Translations under genes and position numbers: made by a program
Part shown: positions 12,001-24,000 of the stretch, one piece after another
How positions within the stretch are numbered: the stretch's first letter is position 1
Layout: each line of letters opens with the position of its first letter
DNA from: Lineus longissimus
Taxonomy: Eukaryota > Nemertea > Pilidiophora > Heteronemertea > Lineidae
Length of the DNA: 64,000 nucleotides
Direction of reading: 5' to 3'
NCBI RefSeq assembly: GCF_910592395.1
Contig: NC_088310.1
Span: 2,859,501-2,923,500 of the forward strand
The notes under the pieces: model-generated
What the model saw: only the letters and a program-made list of their open reading frames with translations
What the model was told of the DNA's origin: nothing
The model's database searches: none

Positions 12001-15000
12001 TGCGTGAGTTTCGAACGCGCCGTCTCGAAAAGAACAGAAACCGGTCTCCATCAAGCTTCTCACCCTTATCCCTTTGCAATTGTTCGTTGATGCTGTCATT
12101 GCAATTTTTGCCCGGTGTACTGTTTTAGACTATTTCCGTTTCTGAGCATTTCCCGGCATTATTCCTTATTGACACACGTCAATGGGAATTCGGAATTGGC
12201 AAGGGCGATGGGCGCTGGTAGTGGAAGATCTTCCAAAAACGATCGGAACTGCATCGTGCAGATTCGAGGGTCGGCCAGTGCGAACTCAGTACTCTCAACC
12301 GCTCAACCTCCATATAAAGTGCATGGCGCAAGTGTATACGTATCTGCGGTTGCAATGAATCCGACGCTCAGCGCGCGTTTGCGGCGGGATTTTGCCACGC
12401 GGCCACGCATCACTACCTCGCCAACTTCAACTATATTCGCGCAACTTCACATTCCAGAAAAAACTGGCGACTTGGTGTTATTGAAACGCACTATGCGAGG
12501 TTACCATCGAATTATCTTTGGCAAGGGGTGTTTTCTTATCAAAACGATTCAATTGCCGCGTATGAATTATAGGCGACATCGCAATGCACAATTGAGCGCA
12601 ATGAAATTTGGATTGCACGCGACAGACCTTATTGGCCCTCTGAAGTTTAAATTGATTGTGTCAGATTGTATATATGCAAAAACTTGATACAAGTGTCTAA
12701 ACCTATTTTGAATGAAAATTGCGACACCCTCGCCCACTCAGTCTCCGATCCGCCACGCTGTATGATCGGGGCGGACCGGCCAGGCCGACATGCGAAACAA
12801 AAGCTGTCATCCTCATCTCGGTAAAACAAAAGAGAAAGCAGCGTTGCTAAACAGAGTAATCAGGCAAAGAGCAAGAAACTTGATGCCCGGCTGACATCAT
12901 TATCTTAGTCTCAAACAAATGAAGCAGGAAAACGCAGAATTTCTTAGAAAGGGGTTACAGTCTCAGGTGGCCTTTTCCGGTTGTTTGTTGCATTACTATC
13001 CGAAGAAAACCGGAGAAAAGCTGCTTTCTCGACCTATTTTCTGCATTCGATATTAGTCATCTTATGCACCCTAAATTAGATGGCACTCCCAAAGTTAACA
13101 TTATAGGCATTGTATCTGTAAAGCTCGAAAAAAAAAGAAAAATTCAGAAGCAGGAAATGAAATGGCCTTCAGGATAACCAAGATCTGGACACCGTGCATA
13201 ATTATGTATCATATATCTATAAGATTTGTCACAACCGATGTAGGTCATAGTGCCTCGCATTGATGGATCATATTTTTTGACATCGTAATTATTAAGCAAT
13301 CTATGCGCCACGAGGTTCTAATAACCAGAAGTCGCCTCTATTAAATAAAACTCAGTGTCTTATGATGAGGATGAGCCGCCTAATTACACCATTATTAAAG
13401 GATGGGGCCGTGACCCAATTTTTAGTAGGCCTAGAAAGCTGGAACTCCGGTGTCCCAATGACACTGTGTACGCATCCCGGCGATTTCACCCGAAATCCAC
13501 CCCATTTTCCATCTTTGTATGTTTTAAAATGACAATGGCGGGAAAAAACGGGATCTATGTGGAACGTGGTTGGTGTGAGGTGATGGGGGGGGGGGGGGGG
13601 GCATCCTGGACTAACATACCATACCAGTCGCTACAATGAACAACTCGAATTCTTAGTTCCAGCCTCAACCAAAATTTTCATGAGTGATACACTTATAGGT
13701 TCAATCAAGTATAGATTATTTTCAATCATGAGTTCAATTGTTGCAATTTATTTGAGGTTTAAAATATCGACTGTACTAAAATCTACTCTCTTCACAAACA
13801 ATATAATAATAAAAAAACTACTTGACAGCACTAGGCTGCCCAGACCTAAGATGCTTCCTTCCGTTACAGATACTATATGGTGGGATTCCAAATCTTCTGT
13901 GTTCCCACGTATTTATAGTGAAACTTGTTTTTGAACGCAACTGATTCCCATCAATACAGTTTTAGTTGAAACCGAAATTCCTGAATGGCAATCACGGGTT
14001 ATTGGTCACAAGCTAGTCTGAGCGCTTGAGACGCTCCGTCACAATACCAATTAATAATATCCGTTCTATTTTTTTAATTGGATCTTAAGTGTTCTGTTTT
14101 TAAGAAGCTATACCGGACATGGAGGTGAGAGTGACAAGCATTTTCATCGTTTTGATACATTCTCTTCACTGGTAGGCCTACAGACTTTTACGCGTTTACG
14201 CTTCAGGTCCGCCTGTCGCGTGACTGATATTTGGACAGACCTGAGGTGATGGCCGTGCACAAGACCATCTCCCTGCACACGCGTAAAAAAGATATTCCTT
14301 AAACAAACGAGCTCAAAAGCCACTTCAAGGCAGGTTTTGAATCAAAGTCACTTTATATCATCAAAGCTTTACGATTAATGTATGTATCCGTCCATTACAT
14401 TTACAATGCGCCGCACTAGCGGGACATCACAAATATCTTCATCATAGTAGTACCCTACATTATACAGTACCCTACATTGTACCCTACATTGTACACCGAG
14501 TAGTGTTAAGAAGGGATTCTCTCAAAAATATCTGATTTTACGATCTGGCCGGGTAGCAACTGTGTTGTCCACTCGTGTTACGACAGACCGACCGCGCCCC
14601 GCCCTGGCACGCGACAATCGGTCATGTTGGCGCGGTCGCTGTGCCCCGGGAGCGGAAGCCAATTGTATCACTTTTTTGCCGTTCACGCTGACGAATAAAG
14701 GGGATGATGCCCACTATTCAAACGGGTCGTGTCTACTTGTTTAACCTGTAATCCATGAACTGAAAAGTGAAACTGTAATTGTGGTTTTGAGACATATTCG
14801 TCTTTCCAGGCTCTTGATGCTAGGCAGATTTCGCAATATATACGAACGACGAAGTTCTGAGTACGTAGAGGTCTGTAGAATCATCTTTTTGTTCGAGGAA
14901 TCGGGGTCATTTTTAAAAATCGTCGATATATGGTACTTAATTATATATATATACATCGTACAATGTGGTTTGTAAAGTTTGCGAAATCTGCCTTGTTCCC

Positions 15001-18000
15001 AAATTCGTGTCAACAGGCGGAAATGTAACAATAGTCAAAAACATTCCGGTGTGTTTAACATGACACGTGGCCTACTCTACATGATCTTATGCAGCAGACG
15101 ATCTTTTTGAGATTCTGAAAAACCTCTAAGAGTTTTGATTTCACTGAAAAACATTATTTTTTGTTTTTGTGTTGGTTTTTCAACAGCTCAAACCCCTAAT
15201 ATCTAAGAGTGCACCTTGTACATGTAAGTGGTGCCAAAATGCAACATTAAAATAAACAACAAAGAATCATATTTTCAGCTCCCAGGCCAACAAATTTTCT
15301 GTTAAAATAGTCTTCCCAGAACCACTTAACTAATTATAGCAATGATTGTCTGATAGGCCAGTGCCAGAAACTGGGGACATCCACATTTTCGCCGAAATGG
15401 TGCCAAGAAGTTAGAGTTCTCCTAGTTCTCCTGGGAATTGTTGTGTTTCTTAATTAATTTCGCGTGTAAACCGAGTGTTTCCGATAAAAACTGAAGTTAC
15501 CAGCAGTTGACACGTTTTGAAATTCATCGGAATACGCCAGGCGTGTGCCGTCTAACCGCACACGGGTGGCCTGACCCCGTTAATGGGTTGACACTAAAAA
15601 CCATGCAAAGCAATTTTTTTCACTCTGAGATATAAAAGTTTTTCAGCTTTTGAAGGTTTTTCGGCTTGACACAAATATAGCATCCCGTCGAGGTTTATTC
15701 AGCGAAGTGTACAACCCTTAGAGGAGATCTCGAAATCCATTTGGGGCTTTTCATTTTACCACAAAACCTCTACCGGCGGCATATTGGGGTTGGCCGAAAA
15801 ACCTATAATTGTCTTTCCGAAGCTCAAAAACCTTTATTTCTAAGAGTGTAATATCATAAATTTTCTTTATGTGATATCAGCGCATAAATTAACGCATTCA
15901 TGGTGTGTAGAATAAAAAAATAGATATCTGCAAGAACCACTCGTTCTTTTTATCTGAACTTTTATGTCTTTGACTTTTATCATCATTTTGTGCTCATCGG
16001 ATTTTAAGTTTTCACCTGACTTCATAGTCAACAAGAGTTGTATTTTTATTTTATCATTTGGTATTTCTTTGGATGTTGAGTAAACAATCATATTCTATTT
16101 ACTTCCTCATAGCGGGCTTATCTCCTGATCACGTGGGGAAGAGATTGGGAGATCATGACCAGAATCTTGACCAAATTTACCAGAGTATATTGTCATCTGA
16201 ACCAGGAAATAAGAGATAGACTGCAGGTGCGACAGAATAGAGTACAAAGAGAATCCTCTCTTTCCTTTTCGACTGAAATGTAACTGTTTTAAAGGGAAAA
16301 TATTGGCAGGCGCCTGTTGGGCAATTTACATTTCGAAATATGACCGATATGTGCTGCCTGACACGACTGAGCCGGGTGAAATTATTCATGAAAAAATTGA
16401 GTCTGGCTCTGGTTTGTGAGAAAAGCATGCAAGCGAACGTGAATATGCACTTAGCGCCGATGTACTGGGAGACACCTATCAGCCTCGCGGCGAATCTAAA
16501 TCTTTCCCAGCATTTTCTTGGAATACAAGCTTGACTAAAACTTTCAATGTTAAACGTATTCGATTAAAAGTATAACCGAATTAAGAAGAGACAATAAAGA
16601 AATAAGTGATATATCATGATCATGAAATATGTGACCTTATGAAGAGATGCGGATGTGACGTTTTAAAAAAAATGGTCTCAGCCACCGTACATATTACATT
16701 AACACAGTTTATTGCAGAAAACAAAGAATCGAAAGCTAAAGAAGAAAAGAAATGTACCCTTTAAAAAAAAGGTGTTTGTGGGTTTTTTCTAAACTGTATG
16801 TTTCTCGTCACACAAGTAAGCAGCTCGTAGAGGTTTTTCAGGGATAAGAAAAACCCGTTGATAGTTTTCAAAAGCTCAAAACCTTGAAGAATGTGGGTTT
16901 TGTAAAGAGTTCAATTTCCCTTCACTTTTTTCTTTCTCCTCAGGTCAACTCCCGCCCCGTCAAAAGAGAGACGGCTGAAAATCAATGGCAACATAAAAAC
17001 AATATGCAAACTTTTGCCAATCAAGGACACGACGAAAACGAGACTGTCTCAGCACAACACCATGTCATACAGTATTGTTTACATCCGAAAGGACAAGGTC
17101 TTCGGGAAAGGTAATTGCATGCGACTATGTTGTGTAATTCATGTTGTGTTATTTTCAGATCTACCCCTGCCCCTTCGAAAAAACGGAGGACGGACATCAA
17201 CGCGAATATTGAGCGGTTGGGTCAACTTTTGATCAAGGGCAAGCTGACGCAGCACAGTATAATGTGTCTTAGTATCATTATCATTAGAAAACACCAAATG
17301 ATTCAAAAAGGTAAAATAATCCTTTAAAGATTGGTCGTATAGTGGTGATAACTCTTATACTGAATGAAGGATATTGAACAAACACTCTCAAAAACAGAGA
17401 AAGGACAAACACCTAAAGGTGCTTGAGTTTGTGAAAAACTACGAAGGATTACAAATATGCATTCACGACATGCAAAATACAACGAATATGCATTAACGAA
17501 TGTGAAATGCGATCATTCGAAATATCGTGATGCATTCATGACTATGTACAGAAGCTGATTACAGTTACATTAGAAGGAACGCACCTCTACGACTGTGAAC
17601 ACAGCTACGATGCACGAATGCCGTAACTTGCATCTGACCATGTACCAGTCAGGTTAATTGAAATAACCTTTTTTCCAGGTTTGCCAAGTTTTGGTCCAGC
17701 TTCACCAGTCGATGGAGTCAATCTGTCCGAGTTTGCAGGAGAGGGTGGCGATGTCACTGGGGTAATTGTTTTTACAATAAGAGCAAATAAATTCAGCACT
17801 TCCAGTCGGAACGAAATCTTGATCTTTTTCTCATCACCTCATCCCCTCACTTATCTCCTCACTAGTTTTCGTGAACACCCATACCGATTTTGTATTCTGC
17901 TGCATTATTGCTTTGAAATCTAAGATTATGGTGAAACTTTATCGTCATTCCATGCATCCTTGTAACAAGTGGTTTTCAATATACTCCGCCTCTTCGTACA

Positions 18001-21000
18001 TGTACATGTACATGTATTTCAAATAGTGACGAAGAGTGAAAAAAACCCTGAATCTCATGATGCAATCTTATGGCAAGAGCTCCTTTTAGAATGTTAACTG
18101 CATACAATATACACTGTGTAATATGGAAAGGGTTAAAAACATCTCTTATACGATTCATATTACAGGCGTTGACAGGGTTTATGATTGTCACGACCAAGGA
18201 TGGTAAACTGATATATCTCTCGGAGAACGTTACGCAATATCTCGGACACTCTATGGTAAGCGAAATATCTTATAATCACCATAAGACATAGGCTAACAGT
18301 CGCGGACAACGTGTCGAAAACTTATCTTTTTTCGAGAAGTTAGTCAATATCAGTAATTTGAATGTTGTTGACGTCATAACAGCAAAGGTGCGCTGACCAA
18401 AAATTCCGGTTGACGTAAATGATAGCGAAGGTTCGCTGCCGCGATCTTTGAATTAATTAGGCTTGCCAGTTCATTTTCCACTAGCTTCAGTGTGGTCTTT
18501 GCACATTTTCTCGAAATGGAACACTATTTCAGGTCGATATGTTGACCCAGGGAGACAGCATCTTTGATATCATTGACAAGAAGTATCACAACGAATTCGA
18601 GGAGAAGTTGCGAGACGCCAGTGAAACCATGGATCCCCACGCAAAGCCCAGAAGTGATGATATAATTCTTTTCTGCCAGATGAAAGTCCGCAGTCAAAAG
18701 CGCCAGACGAGCAGCGGGGACCAAAAGGTAAATCAATATATAACGTGAAATTTTCAATTTTGCATTTTATGATTTCGTCAAAAATGCATTTTCACCACAC
18801 CAAGGTTTTTGCATTTTATCAAGATAAACCTTGGCAGGTTCAGGATGCAAAAATGAGGAGGTATTGCAAAATTACGTTTAACATTCAGTCACTGACTCGC
18901 TTTTGTTAAATGATGTGATGAAAAAACCGGACACCAAATGGTGATGTGCATTTACACCTTTCTTGCACTTCCTGTGATATCTTTTCCTGCAACCTTCCTC
19001 AGGCTCTCGAGAATCGACAAGAAGTTGAGTTCAAAATTTCGGATTTCATGAAATCCCGTATATTCACATCACATCAAATTTGCGACAAATGCCTTAGTTG
19101 AAGACCCTCTTATCGTACAAATTAAATATTCCAACAGGTTAATTTTAGTTGAATGGCAACCCCATGCCCGTGTTCAAAGGAAGTCATTGCGATATTTTAG
19201 AAATAACCGCAAGAAAGTACAAAAAGTTACATATTTTATTGGAGAGTCACGTAAATTTCAAATTATCCAATCCTTCCGTGATGACGTCAATATCAAGTCT
19301 TCAGGATGGGGTTATCTTTATACTAAGATTTATTTGGCCTTCAAATGATAGAGATTTGGTATCATCCAGAAATGGATAAGATTGTGTGTTCTATATATAA
19401 ACTACATATGTAGATGTCATACTTTAAATCAATTGGCGAGGTGATTTCTTTGGTTATTTGTGTTCGCTGAGAGTACCCCCATTCTAATTCTAGGCAACGG
19501 TAGAGTCCCAAATAAGGCATAAAAACGCTAAAATCCAAATACATGTGTTTTGATGTTGCCAGAAGTGCACATGTGTACCATAATAGTATGGATTGGCCAA
19601 TACTTCTGCATGTATAATTGCAACTCGCCCTTTTGTGGTTGCCCGTAGGTTAAAATAAAAACTGACATGAAATAAAAACATCCACGCTCGTTCAAGTTTG
19701 AAGTCAGCTTTTTAACATCCTTTCTCCACTTTTTGCTCTTTCCCGTGATTGGGTGAGACAATGCAGGATGTGGCAACTACCGGGATGCTAATCCGACGCC
19801 TATCTCAGGTGTCCCCAATACCATTAGCACCACGCTCACCAATGCATCAGTTTCCCAATCTTATATCAAGCTTCCTTCTTTCTTTTGTTTCTCTTATGAA
19901 TTGGCAACCGAGGCAAAATAGAAATCGGATCTCGCGAATGACATCCGCCGAATAGATGCCGTCCAGAGATATGTCACTTTGAAACAGCCAAGGGCTGACT
20001 TCATAACGTATGTTTGACGTCTCCGACCGCCACCCAGTGAAGGTCGCCTTGAGCAAGGCACTATACAGGGGCTTCTTTCAAATAATAATATTCCCAAGTG
20101 ATACTCCTTGTCAATACGTTTCTTTGCCCCTGACCTCGCCAATACACAGTCAAAGCCCGCTTGAGCCTAGACCTAAATGCCCATTGCTCTACACTCTTAT
20201 CAAGGGTTATCAGGATAAGTCTTAATAACATCGACCCCCTGTAACAGCTACCACGGGGGTCACTAGGCCAAAAAGAATGTAGTGGTCACTCCATCTTGGC
20301 CTGAGGTCCATATAAAACTATATGCGTATACTGCTGCCGAACGCTCAGTTCAAAGGTCATCAATAAAATGAAAAGGTAAATGCCATCTTTGGTATAACGA
20401 CAGAAGTACATGTGTGTGCAATACGGTCAACCGAATCATACCCAGTTTCAAATTTAGTATTCCTGCGGCGAAGTTGGCTTCTTCAAATGTTCATGATCAA
20501 TAGACGTACAGTATATTGACTTGTAGAGAAGTTTTCTGTCACCATCATAATTTTTTCGGCGGTTTGGCTAATTATTTTCTTTTCGCCTCTTGAATGAATT
20601 ACTTTGTGAGAAATTGAGGAAGTACGCAATACTTTCAATCACAGAGAAAGACGGAAGTCCAAATGGACAAGCTAGATATTGTCCTCTAACTTACTTTTTT
20701 TCTCAGCGTGTGCGACGACTCACATTGAAAGAAACGGTTTCTTAATAATTGAAATCGCTGCCAAATGAAGTTTCAACCCCCCCCCCCCCATTCAAGGGTT
20801 AAAACTCGTCACTGAAAGTATTTTTTATGGTGTGTTTTCCTTTCTTGTCGCTCTGCTCTTTGACACCTAGTCATGCGGTGTCGGGGAAGTGATCAGCGTA
20901 ATGTGAACCATTCGGAAATGACTTGACAATGAGGAGTGTCGCTTACTGAATGCATCTGATCCGCCTATACTGCTAATCAGATGAGAAGAGGTTAGAATTA

Positions 21001-24000
21001 GATGAGGGGATAGCTAATTCGCTTTGCTGAGGGTTACTTAAAGATGAAAGAGGTTTCTTTAGTCGCTGCGGTGGGGAATTGACGTCACTTGAATGCGCAT
21101 CAGCGTCCCGGGTGCGGCGAAGTTTGATACATGTATGAAGTTAGCATCTTTTTTCGGAGTTGGGTGCTTTGATACATATTCTTAACATAGAACATTCAAA
21201 ACGTATGTGGGCGACGATACGTAGTTCGATTCTTTTTTGTCGCAATATATTTGCTAATGACGACGAGCGACCATTATACATTCCCAGGTTAATCTTTTTG
21301 CCCAATAAAAACAGACCATAATTATGTTTCCCCGGCAATTTCTGTTGGTTCGAATCATTTTTTTGCTATACATTTTTCTTTCTTTTCTTTGATTTCAGCT
21401 GATGCACATCAAGGGCCACCTCTCCTGGCTACCCAACAATCACAATGAACCAATATTCCTCGGCATCTGCAACCCCCTAATAACACCAGACTTTAAGGAC
21501 AGTATGGTGCAGACGTCCACAATGTCATTCCGAACCGTTCACCAACCCGACATGAGATTTAAAGAAATATGGGAGGGCGTGTAAGTTGTCATTTTACTGT
21601 CTAATTCTGTCCCATTCATCATAAGATGATCACCTGTGCACATGGTGGCCAACGGATTTTTTAATTTAAATCTTCATTTTGCAGAGGAGAGTTCCATTTT
21701 GGTTGGACGAACAAGGAAATCGTTGGTCATTCCTGGTATGAAAAGATTCACCCGGATGATGATATGCGGGCCAGAGAAAAACACAAACAATGTACGGTTC
21801 GTTCAGAAGTACAGTGGTCTAGTACAGTGGTCTACCTCTCTATTAGGGACAGTGATTTTGGTCCAAAATATGTAGTTTCTGTACAATATTTGACCTCTGT
21901 GTAATCAGGATGCCTTTCTATCAACGACAGCAATTGTCAGTCCCACGGGTGTCCTTAATAGGGAGGTTCTACATGTGCTGCGCTAATCAGTTGATAAGAA
22001 TGTCATGTGAAAGTCATGTGAATTCAGCAAGTCTGAACGGATTTGTGATGAGCTACATGTACAATGTACATGTATAAACATATAGCTTTTATACTTTTTC
22101 TCTTATTTGACGCAGCAATAAAGTATAAGGGCCAACTCGTACTGCTGCATCCAGAAAGCAACTAAAACCACATTTAGTCAGTTACTGCTGCATCTCAGCA
22201 ATTGCAGCTCAAAAGTACGGAGAAGCTATGCTTTTGAGCTTTGACAACAAATACATGTATTGGCCTTTGAAAACACGAGCACTTTTTTCAAGAATGTGTT
22301 TTGGACTTTTTTTCAGTCATGAACAACTTTCTGTAGAGACACATTCTCATTTATAATTCACTTTGAATGTAATATAAAAGTATCGAAAATTCTTTTAAGA
22401 TCTTATTACATGCATATTGTTAGCCATTTGAGGGAGAGAACGAGTCTCTTCGAGCGCGTTGGTTCCCTCCGGTGCCTCCGGTTTCCTTCCGATATAGTAC
22501 TAATCGCTCAATATTGCCCTATAGTGGCCATTCTCAACTCAATCTCTTATCAATCTTTTTATGTTAATTTCAGTATTTTCACACGGACACGCACCAGAGT
22601 TAGGGTGTATGCTGACAATTCGTATGATGACGAAGTACGGGCATTACATCTGGCTGAACTTGATTATGCATGTGGATCATCCCTATGCAAATAGTGACGA
22701 ATCAGCTGTGATTGTCATCAACCAAGTCATAAGGTAGGAATATTTACCTTCTACAGCTTAAGAGACCATCAAACGAGTGATTTTTATCACGGCGACATGT
22801 AACAAGTATCGCTGTGATGACGGAGCGATTATTATGTAATTATGCAGTTTGAATTAATGAAATTTGCTAATATTAGTCCATGTTGATGTGTCAGAGTTGG
22901 CCAATAATTCTCTAGGACATTATTCGGTTGCGCACGCAACTGCCCGTTATTGCCTCTGGGAACGGCCAATGACACAATCATTCATTGATGTCACTGACCG
23001 TGATATATTTGATGAACAGCTACATTGTGCTATGACGTCACTTCAGTTAAAAACGTCTCTGAAAGACATCGAAACAATATTTGTCATTTTCTGAAGGTCA
23101 CTGCCAGAGTCATTTTCATGCCCCTTATTATTCCTTGAACCTCTTATCACAGGAATGGTGATGTCGTTGCTTAGTTCATGTAGGAGACTGAAGGTCAACT
23201 TCAGAAATATCAAATTGAATTAATATTATGAATCTCGCATTTGAATTGAAAAATAATTCAAACTACACTATATACATTGAAACAATCTCAACGAAAAACA
23301 CGCGAGTACAATAGTCTGAAGTCCGCTATACTGAACAATAAGCATTTCGGGGCGTGGGTCTCGAGAGACAGTTTTGATGTATCTGTGGAAGCCACGCAAG
23401 TTTGACTGTGATTGGCACAATCTGGTTTTCTCGGGGATGATTGTGGTGAACTAAGGCAATCATCATAGAGTGTTGACACTGGGGTGATAAAGACCTAATT
23501 GGGGATGGTATTGTACATGATTAGTCTTGGCATTACGTTTGGCTTCCATTGTGACAGTTCCTTTAGCAGTGGGTTAGTGGCAGGGATCTTGTCGAATATC
23601 AATAGGTAAGCTACATGAATGCGAAGCGTTTCCGTAAAGACTTGGCAAAGAATAAAACAATAATTTGGTGGTGGAAAAAGAAAGGAACACAACCAAAAAA
23701 TTTTACTCCAAATTATTCTTCTCGGGGTGCTGAAATTTGTCGTTACAATTCTTTGGTAGACATGGCTATTATGTAAAGAACAAAACAACAACAAAAAATC
23801 TTTCCAGTCAAAGTTTTCTTTGTGGTTTTGTGGTCCTGAGACCACGCTGTTTCAAATGAGCTTCGGAGTACCTTGGATTTCGCCTCGAATCCAATATGGC
23901 CGCCAAAATCTAAAATAGCTGCCAAACCGCATCAAATTGAGATTCTGAAGGCTCCTTTTGCCTCAAACATTCCTTTTTTTCTGCCTTTGTCAATGATGAT

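Larger units (their letters stand above)
10249..16943 (+). other. 6.7-kb intron before the bHLH exons
   Basis: Contains no exon I can support. A 190-codon open frame at 12115-12687 has no recognisable domain. A 17-G homopolymer lies at 13585-13601. Related fragments sharing AGCTCAAA...TCTAAGAGTG occur near 15175-15205 and 15818-15850, probably an old dispersed repeat. Confidence 0.5.

Noticed and set aside
12115-12687. 190-codon plus-strand ORF in the large NPAS4-like intron
   Set aside because: It has no recognisable domain and mixed codon composition, and lies between exons that splice in frame without it. It is probably chance in a locally GC-richer stretch.
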